Origin: Bacteroidales bacterium
Lineage (GTDB): Bacteria > Bacteroidota > Bacteroidia > Bacteroidales > UBA932
Reading direction: 5' to 3'
Length of the DNA: 5,595 nt
Assembly: GCA_017551405.1 (NCBI GenBank)
Contig: JAFZLP010000180.1
Coordinates: 1-5,595, forward strand
Positions 1-5,595 of this stretch are shown piece after piece. How positions within the stretch are numbered: position 1 is the stretch's first letter; each line of letters starts with the position of its first letter. A model generated the notes under the pieces. That model saw only the letters and a list, made by a program, of their open reading frames with translations, was not told the origin of the DNA and made no database searches. Made by a program: the position numbers and the translations under genes.

Positions 1-1470
1 ACCGGTAGGACGGTCGTTGATGTAGAAGTTGCCGGCTGCGTAGCAGAGCATGTCGGATATCTTTTCGGCCGCGAGGCGGTCTTTGGCGAAGACCGAGCCG
101 GTGAGGCCGTAGGGAGAGGTCTCGTCGCAGAGTTTCACTGCTTCTTCCCACTTGGCGTCTTCATATGGATAGACGGTGAGCACGGGGCCGAAAATCTCTT
201 CCACCATGGTCTTGAACTTGGGATCGGAGGTTTCGATTACGGTAGGCTCAACGAACCAGCCTACGGTCCTGTCGCATTTGCCGCCGAGCACGACCTTGGC
301 GTCCTTGCTGCCCCGGGCGTTCTCTATCTGGGCCTCTATGCGCTTGAAGGAGGCTTCGTCTATGACTGCGTTGATGTAGTTGTCGTGGTCGCGCACGCCG
401 CCCATCTTGACCTGGGAGGCCATGTCTTTGAGGCGCCCAAGCACATCGGGCCACATGCTCTTGGGTATGTACATGCGGGATGCTGCGGAGCACTTCTGCC
501 CCTGATACTCGAAGGCGCCGGTGAAGGCTGCATGGGCAACGGCGGCGGGATCCGCGCTGGGATGCACGAAGATGAAGTCCTTGCCGCCGGTTTCGCCGAC
601 TATGCGGGGATAGCTGATGTAATTGTCAAGATTCTTGGTTGCGGAGGCCCAGAGGCTGTTGAAGGTGGCGGTGGAGCCGGTGAAATGCAGGCCTGCGAAG
701 TAGTGGCTTTCGGTGCAGACCTTGCCGATGAGCTCGCCGCTGCCGGGCAGGAAGTTGATGACTCCGTCGGGAAGGCCGGCCTCCTTGTAGAGCAGCATGA
801 GATAGTAGTTGCTGAGGAGGGCGGTACGGCTGGGCTTCCAGAGCGCCACGTTGCCCATGAGCACGGGAGTCATGCAGAGGTTGGAAGCGATACTGGTGAA
901 GTTGAACGGAGTGACCGCGAGGATGAAGCCCTCGAGCGGACGGAACTCATTGTGGTCGATGCAGTTCTTTGCATCCTTCGGCTGCATTGCATATATCTGC
1001 GAGGCGAAGGACACGTTGTAGCGGAAAAAGTCGCAGGTTTCGGCAGCGGAGTCGATTTCAGCCTGGTAGATGTTCTTGCCCTGGCCCAGCATGGTGGCGG
1101 CGTTGATCTTTGCACGCCAGGTGGTGCTCAGGAGTTCGGCGCACTTCAGGTTGATGGCGGCGCGGGTGGTCCAGGGAGTGCGGCTCCACTCTTCGCGGGC
1201 CTTCATGGCGGCGTCGATGGCCATCTTCACTTCCTTCTCCCCTACCATGTGGTAACGGGCGAGCACGTGGCCGTGCTCGGTGGGGCAGGTGACTTCGGCG
1301 ATCTTGCCGGTGCGGACCTCTTTGCCGCCGATAATGGCGGGGATTTCCACAACGGTGTTGTACTGGCGGTCCAGTTCCTTGTCGAGTGCGATACGTTCGG
1401 GAGAGCCTTCCAGGCAGGCCTTTACGGGTTCATTTGCGGGAAGGGGGAAAGTGATGAGTGAGTTGTTCAT
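1..1470 (-). CDS. pruA: L-glutamate gamma-semialdehyde (1-pyrroline-5-carboxylate) dehydrogenase, C-terminus cut by window edge
   Basis: It oxidises glutamate semialdehyde (from P5C) to glutamate with NAD(P)+, in the cytoplasm. I translated the minus strand from the ATG at 1470 down to base 1 and found 490 uninterrupted codons. Aldehyde dehydrogenase landmarks appear in order: TPFN at residues 187-190, the cofactor-binding Lys of WKPS at 212, FTGS at 263-266, the general-base Glu in ETGGK at 293, the catalytic Cys in EYQGQKCSA at 327, and EEIFGP at 424-429. The Glu-Cys spacing of 34 and the ending NFYINDRPTG match the ALDH4/P5CDH type as I recall it. Family members are about 540 residues, so roughly 50 are missing beyond base 1. 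There is no proline dehydrogenase domain in front, so this is the stand-alone form and not bifunctional PutA. The start is the first ATG after a Bacteroidota-like promoter, and the N-terminus MNNSLITFPLPANEPV looks natural. It is divergent from an arginine/ornithine operon, so its substrate here probably comes from ornithine aminotransferase; a proline route cannot be excluded. Confidence 0.95.
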   Translation of the reverse strand, partial: MNNSLITFPLPANEPVKACLEGSPERIALDKELDRQYNTVVEIPAIIGGKEVRTGKIAEVTCPTEHGHVLARYHMVGEKEVKMAIDAAMKAREEWSRTPWTTRAAINLKCAELLSTTWRAKINAATMLGQGKNIYQAEIDSAAETCDFFRYNVSFASQIYAMQPKDAKNCIDHNEFRPLEGFILAVTPFNFTSIASNLCMTPVLMGNVALWKPSRTALLSNYYLMLLYKEAGLPDGVINFLPGSGELIGKVCTESHYFAGLHFTGSTATFNSLWASATKNLDNYISYPRIVGETGGKDFIFVHPSADPAAVAHAAFTGAFEYQGQKCSAASRMYIPKSMWPDVLGRLKDMASQVKMGGVRDHDNYINAVIDEASFKRIEAQIENARGSKDAKVVLGGKCDRTVGWFVEPTVIETSDPKFKTMVEEIFGPVLTVYPYEDAKWEEAVKLCDETSPYGLTGSVFAKDRLAAEKISDMLCYAAGNFYINDRPTG

Positions 1471-1503
1471 ATGCTTGTTAGTTTTCAGTGTTCTACAGTC
1501 TTG

Positions 1504-1534
1504 CAAATTTACCTAAAATTTAGGAAGATTGAAA
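1504..1534 (-). promoter_or_regulatory. Putative Bacteroidota-type promoter for the P5C dehydrogenase gene
   Basis: Read on the minus strand, TTTC (1534-1531) is followed by 19 bp and then TAAATTTG (1511-1504). This fits the published Bacteroides pattern of a TTTG-like -33 element and TAnnTTTG at -7, with one mismatch in the -33. A transcript would start near 1497, leaving a leader of roughly 25-30 nt before the ATG at 1470. No Shine-Dalgarno sequence precedes that ATG, which is normal for the phylum. The assignment rests on consensus matching only. Confidence 0.55.
1512..1524. promoter_or_regulatory. 13-bp palindrome, candidate operator between divergent promoters
   Basis: CCTAAA (1512-1517), a central A (1518) and TTTAGG (1519-1524) form a perfect inverted repeat with an odd centre. 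It lies between the -7 and -33 elements proposed for the minus-strand gene and reaches the weak -33 region of the plus-strand promoter. One protein bound here could therefore affect both transcripts. AAATTTA also occurs twice in direct orientation at 1505-1511 and 1516-1522, 11 bp or about one helical turn apart. The arms are too short and the loop too small for a terminator. No known regulator motif is recognised, and an AT-rich gap can yield such a palindrome by chance. Confidence 0.35.
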
Positions 1535-1543
1535 GCAAAATAT

Positions 1544-1551
1544 TATCTTTG
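1544..1551 (+). promoter_or_regulatory. Putative -7 element of the arginine/ornithine operon promoter
   Basis: TATCTTTG matches TAnnTTTG exactly and would place the transcript start near 1558, about 23 nt before the ATG at 1581. The -33 element is poor: the nearest candidate is TTTA at 1519-1522 with a 21-bp spacer, and the position 19 bp upstream reads TAGG. A weak -33 could mean the promoter depends on an activator. Such a protein might bind the palindrome centred at 1518, but that link is inference. Confidence 0.5.
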
Positions 1552-1580
1552 CGTCCGCATTTAATAACAATTCGTAACCA

Positions 1581-2495
1581 ATGGAAATATTCGTCCAAAA
1601 TGAGACCTCGAGGCTGAGGACGGTAGTTCTGGGTCTGCCGCAATCCAACGGTCCGACCCCCACCCTGGCCGAAACCTACGACAGCAAATCGTACGAATCG
1701 GTAAAGAACGGCGTGTATCCCTCACAGGAAGACATCACCGCCGAAATGGGCGCCTTCGAAAAGATCCTGAAGAAGCACGGCGTGGAAGTTCTGCGGCCCA
1801 AGCTCGTAGAGAACTGCAACCAGATATTCTCCCGTGACGTCGGCTTCGTAATCGACGACAAAATAGTTGTATCCAACGTCATCCCCGACCGCCAGGAGGA
1901 AATCGACGCATACGAAGACATCTATTCGCATATCCACTACAAGCAGATCTACAACCTTCCCGAGATGGTTCACGTGGAGGGCGGAGACGTGGTCCTCTGG
2001 AACGAATACATCTTCGTCGGGCAGTACGCCTTCTCCGATTATCCCCAGGTCAAGACGGCAAGGACGAATACCCTCGCCATAGACTATCTGAAGATGATCT
2101 TCCCCGAAAAGAAGATAATCCCGCTGAACCTCCGCAAGAGCGACACCGATCCGAACGAGGGCATACTCCACCTGGACTGCACCTTCATGCCGGTCGGAAA
2201 GGACAAGGCCATCATCTACAAGCCGGGCTTCATCAATCCCCGCGACGCCGAAAGGCTCGTCGCCCTGTTCGGGAAGGAAAATGTGCTGGAACTCACCCGC
2301 GAAGAGATGTACTGGATGAATTCCAACATCTTCAGCATCGCTCCCGACATCGTGGTGGTGGAAGAGCACTTCACCCGCCTGAAGGCATGGCTTGAAAGCT
2401 GGGGTGCCACAGTCGAGACGGTTCCCTACCGCGAAATCAGCAAGATGGGCGGCCTGCTGCGCTGCAGCACCCTTCCCCTCCTCAGAGACAAATAA
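1581..2495 (+). CDS. Arginine deiminase-like guanidine-modifying hydrolase (arginine deiminase/amidinotransferase superfamily), first gene of operon
   Basis: Most likely converts arginine to citrulline and ammonia in the cytoplasm. The 304-residue product has the pentein-fold signature residues in order: SRD with Asp86, HVEGGDVV with Glu133 and Asp136, HLDCTF with His197 and Asp199, and near the C-terminus MGGLLRCSTLPL with the nucleophilic Cys295. Glu/His/Cys match the catalytic triad of arginine deiminase. Asp86 and Asp199 correspond to the aspartates that hold an unmodified guanidinium; the His-x-Asp pattern also occurs in amidinotransferases and agmatine deiminase, whereas DDAH, as I recall, has His-Leu-Lys. 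The protein is about 100 residues shorter than classical ArcA and lacks room for its helical insertion. Databases may therefore call such proteins amidinotransferase, dimethylargininase or citrulline hydrolase (CtlX type). The operon, with carbamate kinase and ornithine carbamoyltransferase, argues for citrulline production. An in-frame TAA at 1575-1577 excludes an earlier start. There is no Shine-Dalgarno sequence. Superfamily is certain; the exact reaction is inferred. Confidence 0.88.
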   Translation: MEIFVQNETSRLRTVVLGLPQSNGPTPTLAETYDSKSYESVKNGVYPSQEDITAEMGAFEKILKKHGVEVLRPKLVENCNQIFSRDVGFVIDDKIVVSNVIPDRQEEIDAYEDIYSHIHYKQIYNLPEMVHVEGGDVVLWNEYIFVGQYAFSDYPQVKTARTNTLAIDYLKMIFPEKKIIPLNLRKSDTDPNEGILHLDCTFMPVGKDKAIIYKPGFINPRDAERLVALFGKENVLELTREEMYWMNSNIFSIAPDIVVVEEHFTRLKAWLESWGATVETVPYREISKMGGLLRCSTLPLLRDK

Positions 2496-2517
2496 CATCA
2501 TAATCACATAATTTAAC

Positions 2518-3744
2518 ATGGACAAAAAACTCACATCTGCCGATTACATGGCAATGGAAGAGCGCTACGGCGCCCACAACTACCATTCGCTTCCCGTCGT
2601 CCTCGAGAGGGGCGAAGGTATTTACCTTTACGGAGTAGACGGCAAACGCTACTTCGATTTCCTGTCGGCATATTCCGCAGTAAACCAGGGCCACTGCCAT
2701 CCCAAGATTGTCAAGGCCCTCACCGAGCAGGCCCAGAAGCTCTGCCTCACTTCCAGGGCATTCTATAACGACTGCCTCGGCCCGTACGAGAAATTCGCCA
2801 CGGAATTCTTCGGCTACGACAAGCTCCTGCCCATGAACTCCGGCGCAGAGGCCGTCGAAACCGCCCTCAAGCTCGCCCGCCGCTGGGGATATAAAATCAA
2901 GGGCATTCCCGAGAACGAAGCCCTCATCATAGTAATGGACGGCAACTTCCATGGCCGCACCATCACCATCGTCACCCTTTCGAACGATCCCGAAAGCTAT
3001 TCGCAGTACGGCCCCTTCACCCCGGGCTTCGTACGCGTCCCCTACGACGACACCGAAGCTGTCCGCAAGGTGCTCGAGGAGAAAGGCGACAAGGTGGCCG
3101 CCCTTCTCATGGAGCCCATCCAGGGCGAGGCCGGCGTATACGTTCCCCACGACGGATTCATCAAGGAATGCTACGACCTCTGCCACAAGCATAACTGCCT
3201 CTTCATCGCCGACGAGGTGCAGACCGGCATCGGCCGCACCGGCCGCCTCATGGCCTGCGACTACGAGGGTGTCCATCCCGACATCGTGACCATAGGCAAG
3301 GCCCTTTCGGGCGGAGCCCTTCCCATTTCCGCCGTCCTGGCCAACGACGAAATCATGCTCACCATCAAGCCCGGAGAGCACGGTTCCACCTTCGGCGGAT
3401 ATCCCCTCGCCGCAAAGGTCGCTGTCGCGGCCCTCAGCGTCATCAGGGACGAGCATCTCACCGAGAACGCCTACAAGATGGGTCTCATCTTCAGGGAGGA
3501 AATCTCCAAGATCAAGAGCCCGTTCTTCAAGTTCGTCCGCGGCAAGGGCCTGCTCAACGCAGTCGTGACCGAGCCGCAGAACGGCATCGAGGCCTGGGAC
3601 ATCTGCCTCAAGCTCCGCGACGCCGGCCTGCTTGCAAAGCCCACCCACAGGCACATCATCCGTTTCGCTCCGCCTCTGACCATCAACGAGAAAGAGCTCC
3701 GCGAAGCCATCGGCATCATCAAGAACGTGTTCGAATCTCTATAA
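2518..3744 (+). CDS. rocD: Ornithine aminotransferase (ornithine--oxo-acid transaminase)
   Basis: This PLP-dependent class III aminotransferase moves the delta-amino group of ornithine to 2-oxoglutarate, giving glutamate semialdehyde and glutamate. The 408-residue protein is full length (B. subtilis RocD is about 400). Visible landmarks are the YGAHNYH start, [15 protein letters not shown], the PLP phosphate-binding [16 protein letters not shown] with Arg147, EPIQGEAG with Glu204, [12 protein letters not shown] with the PLP-ring Asp232, the Schiff-base Lys261 in TIGKALSGG, and HGSTFGGYP. Tyr22, Tyr52 and Arg147 line up with Tyr55, Tyr85 and Arg180 of human OAT. Tyr85 separates true ornithine aminotransferases from GABA and acetylornithine aminotransferases, so OAT is preferred over ArgD. 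An in-frame TAA at 2509-2511 fixes the start. The 22-bp gap upstream is AT-rich, without a promoter or Shine-Dalgarno match. Its stop overlaps the next start as TAATG. Its product feeds the divergent P5C dehydrogenase. Confidence 0.96.
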   Translation: MDKKLTSADYMAMEERYGAHNYHSLPVVLERGEGIYLYGVDGKRYFDFLSAYSAVNQGHCHPKIVKALTEQAQKLCLTSRAFYNDCLGPYEKFATEFFGYDKLLPMNSGAEAVETALKLARRWGYKIKGIPENEALIIVMDGNFHGRTITIVTLSNDPESYSQYGPFTPGFVRVPYDDTEAVRKVLEEKGDKVAALLMEPIQGEAGVYVPHDGFIKECYDLCHKHNCLFIADEVQTGIGRTGRLMACDYEGVHPDIVTIGKALSGGALPISAVLANDEIMLTIKPGEHGSTFGGYPLAAKVAVAALSVIRDEHLTENAYKMGLIFREEISKIKSPFFKFVRGKGLLNAVVTEPQNGIEAWDICLKLRDAGLLAKPTHRHIIRFAPPLTINEKELREAIGIIKNVFESL

Positions 3745-4685
3745 TGAAAAAGAAACTTGCAATGATAGCCTTCGGCGGCAACGCGCTTCTGCGCAGCGGC
3801 CAGAAGGGAACATACGCCGAACAGCTCGCAAATGTAGAGGACACCTGCGAACAGCTCTGGCCTCTCATGGAGAAAGGCTATGACATTATCATAGGCCACG
3901 GCAACGGCCCGCAGGTAGGCAACGGACTCCTCCGCCACGAGGCCGGCCAGAAGGAATACGGTCTCCTGGCCATGCCCATGGATTTCTGCGGCAGCGAGAC
4001 CCAGGGCTCCATCGGCTACATGATAGAGACAGGTATGGAGAGGGTGATGCGCCGACACGGCATCGACCGCAAGGTGGTCACGCTCGTCACCCGCGTCGAG
4101 GTCGGCGCGGACGACCCCAAGTTCCAGAATCCCACCAAACCGGTAGGCCCCTACTACACCCGCGAGCAGGCTGAAAAGCTTCATGAAGAAACCGGCGCCG
4201 TGTATCGCGAAGACCCGAAGGGCAACGGCTGGCGCAAGGTCGTAGCCTCCCCTGTCCCCCTGAAGATCAACAACATAGAAGTGGTCGAGAAGCTCGCCAG
4301 GGACGGTGTCATCGTAGTCACCGTTGGCGGCGGCGGAATCCCCGTGATCGACACCGCCGAGGGTCACAAGGGCGTGGAAGCCGTGATCGACAAGGACCTC
4401 GCCAGCGCCCTCTGCGCAAGTCAGATAGGTGCCGACGAATTCTACATCCTCACGGACGTCCCCAAGGTTTACATCAACTTCCGCAAGCCGGACCAGAAGG
4501 CGCTCGATACCATCACCGTGGCGGAAGCAAAAGAGTATCTCGCCCAGGGCCAGTTCACCGAAGGATCCATGGCGCCCAAGGTTCGCGCCGGCATCTCCTT
4601 CGTCGAGAACGGCGGCAGCGAATGCGTTATCACCGAAGCGGGCCAGCTGGGCAACCCGGCCTGCGGCACAAGAATCGTAAAATAA
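3744..4685 (+). CDS. arcC: Carbamate kinase
   Basis: Transfers phosphate from carbamoyl phosphate to ADP, making ATP and carbamate, which decays to ammonia and CO2. This is the energy-yielding step of the arginine deiminase pathway. The 313-residue length is typical of the family. Amino acid kinase motifs appear in order: FGGNAL at residues 10-15, GHGNGPQVG at 51-59, the glycine-rich VGGGGIPV at 194-201, AVIDKDLAS with Lys217 at 213-221, ILTDV, and [11 protein letters not shown] from 273. The GHGNGPQVG form and the DKDLAS and GSMAPK segments are characteristic of carbamate kinase rather than acetylglutamate or glutamate 5-kinase. The ATG shares its A with the stop of the ornithine aminotransferase gene (TAATG), and the preceding bases show no Shine-Dalgarno sequence, so translation is probably coupled. 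Position next to an ornithine carbamoyltransferase supports a catabolic role. Confidence 0.97.
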   Translation: MKKKLAMIAFGGNALLRSGQKGTYAEQLANVEDTCEQLWPLMEKGYDIIIGHGNGPQVGNGLLRHEAGQKEYGLLAMPMDFCGSETQGSIGYMIETGMERVMRRHGIDRKVVTLVTRVEVGADDPKFQNPTKPVGPYYTREQAEKLHEETGAVYREDPKGNGWRKVVASPVPLKINNIEVVEKLARDGVIVVTVGGGGIPVIDTAEGHKGVEAVIDKDLASALCASQIGADEFYILTDVPKVYINFRKPDQKALDTITVAEAKEYLAQGQFTEGSMAPKVRAGISFVENGGSECVITEAGQLGNPACGTRIVK

Positions 4686-4699
4686 TCAAAATCAATAAA

Positions 4700-5595
4700 A
4701 TGGCTTACAATCTTCGCAACAGGAGCTTCCTTAAACTCCTCGATTTCTCCCCGAAGGAGATCCAGTATTTCCTCGACCTCGCCCGCGACCTCAAGCGTGC
4801 CAAATACGCAGGCACTGAGGTTCCGCGCATGAAAGGCAAGAACATCGCGCTCATATTCGAGAAGACCTCGACCCGCACCCGCTGCGCATTCGAGGTTGCC
4901 GCCTATGACCAGGGCGCTCACGTGACCTACCTCGGCCCTTCCGGCAGCCAGATCGGCATCAAGGAGACCATGAAGGACACCGCGCGCGTTCTCGGACGCA
5001 TGTTCGACGGCATCGAATACCGCGGCTTCAAGCAGACCACCGTGGAAGAACTCGCCGAGTTCGCCGGCGTTCCCGTCTGGAACGGACTCACCAACGAGGC
5101 CCATCCCACACAGGTGCTTGCAGACCTCCTCACCATGCAGGAGCACAGCGACAAGAAACTCCACGAGATTGCCTTCGCATATGTCGGCGACGCCCGTTTC
5201 AACATGGGCAACAGCCTCCTCGTAGGCGGTGCAAAGATGGGCATGGACGTGCGTATCGTGGCGCCCAAGGCCCTCTGGCCTTCGCAGGAACTCATCGACG
5301 AATGCCGTAAGATAGCGGCCGAAACCGGCGCACGCGTAACTGTGACCGACGACGTCGACGCAGGCGTGAAGGGCATCGACTTCATCTACACCGACATCTG
5401 GGTGTCCATGGGCGAGCCCGACGAGGTCTGGAAGGAGCGTATCGGCATGCTCATGCCTTACCAGGTGAACGCCAAGCTCATGGAGCGCACCGGCAATCCG
5501 AACTGCAAGTTCATGCACTGTCTCCCCTCCTATCACAACCTGGACACCAAGGCCGGAAAGGACGTCTACGACAAGTTCGGACTGAACGGCATCGA
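4700..5595 (+). CDS. argF/arcB: Ornithine carbamoyltransferase, probably catabolic; C-terminus cut by window edge
   Basis: Interconverts citrulline plus phosphate with ornithine plus carbamoyl phosphate. In this operon the direction is probably citrulline breakdown, feeding carbamate kinase and ornithine aminotransferase. I read 298 codons from the ATG before the window ends; the family is about 330-336 residues, so around 35 are missing. Landmarks: the N-terminus [13 protein letters not shown], the carbamoyl-phosphate loop STRTR at 57-61, HPTQ at 135-138, the ornithine-binding DIWVSMG loop (Asp232, Ser236-Met237-Gly238), and HCLP with Cys274 at 273-276. The SMG loop indicates ornithine, not aspartate or acetylornithine, as substrate. 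Many Bacteroidota make arginine through a succinyl- or acetyl-ornithine carbamoyltransferase, so a plain OTC in this setting fits catabolism. Two small departures from the E. coli sequence I recall: GSQIGIKET instead of GSQIGHKES (Ile87), and HCLPSYHN instead of HCLPAFHD. It begins 14 AT-rich bp after the kinase stop, without a Shine-Dalgarno sequence. Confidence 0.95.
   Translation, partial: MAYNLRNRSFLKLLDFSPKEIQYFLDLARDLKRAKYAGTEVPRMKGKNIALIFEKTSTRTRCAFEVAAYDQGAHVTYLGPSGSQIGIKETMKDTARVLGRMFDGIEYRGFKQTTVEELAEFAGVPVWNGLTNEAHPTQVLADLLTMQEHSDKKLHEIAFAYVGDARFNMGNSLLVGGAKMGMDVRIVAPKALWPSQELIDECRKIAAETGARVTVTDDVDAGVKGIDFIYTDIWVSMGEPDEVWKERIGMLMPYQVNAKLMERTGNPNCKFMHCLPSYHNLDTKAGKDVYDKFGLNGI

Larger units (their letters stand above)
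1581..5595 (+). other. Predicted arginine/citrulline/ornithine catabolic operon, continuing past the right edge
   Basis: Four same-strand genes are separated by 22, -1 and 14 bp, with no terminator hairpin and no TAnnTTTG match in the gaps, so a single transcript from the 1544-1551 promoter is the simplest reading. The products form a connected route: deiminase-like hydrolase, ornithine carbamoyltransferase, carbamate kinase and ornithine aminotransferase. The ornithine carbon skeleton is completed to glutamate by the divergent dehydrogenase. Gene order is not reaction order. The last gene is incomplete, so further members such as a transporter may lie outside the window. Confidence 0.8.

Noticed and set aside
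385..1461. 358-codon open frame on the plus strand opposite the P5C dehydrogenase gene
   Set aside because: It runs exactly in codon register with the real gene, where antisense stops need sense codons TTA, CTA or TCA, which this GC-rich genome rarely uses. The predicted protein is Gly/Ala/Val-rich, with no family motif, and the opposite strand has clear aldehyde dehydrogenase motifs.
1512..1524. The palindrome considered as a transcription terminator
   Set aside because: Six-bp A/T-heavy arms with a one-base centre cannot form a stable hairpin, and it lies upstream of both genes, not downstream of any.
2496..2517. AT-rich gap considered as an internal promoter
   Set aside because: It contains no TAnnTTTG match and is only 22 bp; AT-rich leaders before start codons are normal for this phylum.
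1722..2534. 270-codon minus-strand frame opposite the deiminase-like gene
   Set aside because: In register with the sense codons, low complexity, no recognisable domain; a shadow of the sense gene's codon use.
2482..3654. 390-codon minus-strand frame opposite ornithine aminotransferase
   Set aside because: In register with the sense gene, which carries every expected PLP-enzyme motif; the antisense protein shows none.
2518..3744. Acetylornithine aminotransferase (ArgD) as an alternative call
   Set aside because: The Tyr corresponding to human OAT Tyr85 and the whole N-terminal YGAHNYH segment are ornithine aminotransferase features, and the neighbours are catabolic.
3471..4367. 298-codon minus-strand frame opposite carbamate kinase
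   Set aside because: In register with the carbamate kinase gene, extends into the ornithine aminotransferase gene without any motif, and has no promoter or leader of its own.
4469..5536. 355-codon minus-strand frame opposite ornithine carbamoyltransferase
   Set aside because: In register with the sense codons; explained by scarcity of TTA, CTA and TCA codons, with no motif in its product.

Overview
The window carries a compact arginine-to-glutamate catabolic locus. It is most likely from a GC-rich member of the Bacteroidota, perhaps Bacteroidales of an Alistipes/Rikenellaceae kind; the genus is a guess. The lineage evidence has three parts. Sequences matching the Bacteroidota -7 promoter consensus TAnnTTTG face both ways out of the single real intergenic gap. 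No start codon has a Shine-Dalgarno sequence; each complete junction is A/T-rich instead. Non-coding DNA is AT-rich (about 31% GC by hand count in the 110-bp gap) against clearly GC-rich coding DNA.

Layout: positions 1-1470 hold, on the minus strand, most of a stand-alone L-glutamate gamma-semialdehyde (1-pyrroline-5-carboxylate) dehydrogenase, whose C-terminal ~50 residues run off the left edge. Positions 1471-1580 are a divergent promoter region with a 13-bp palindrome. From 1581 to the right edge, four plus-strand genes are packed with gaps of 22, -1 and 14 bp and look like one operon: a short guanidine-modifying (arginine deiminase/amidinotransferase superfamily) hydrolase, ornithine aminotransferase, carbamate kinase, and an ornithine carbamoyltransferase cut by the right edge after 298 residues.

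Inferred pathway: arginine is deiminated to citrulline and ammonia by the first operon product. Ornithine carbamoyltransferase, run catabolically, splits citrulline with phosphate into ornithine and carbamoyl phosphate. Carbamate kinase uses carbamoyl phosphate to make ATP. Ornithine aminotransferase passes the delta-amino group to 2-oxoglutarate, giving glutamate plus glutamate semialdehyde. The divergent dehydrogenase oxidises the latter (via its cyclic form P5C) to a second glutamate with NAD(P)H. This differs from the textbook arc operon. The canonical ~400-residue ArcA is replaced by a 304-residue family member, no arginine/ornithine antiporter is visible, and ornithine is consumed rather than exported.

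The enzymes are individually well-known families. The main open points are the true reaction of the first operon gene and the regulation of the divergent promoter region. I saw no RNA gene, mobile element, CRISPR array or rho-independent terminator.
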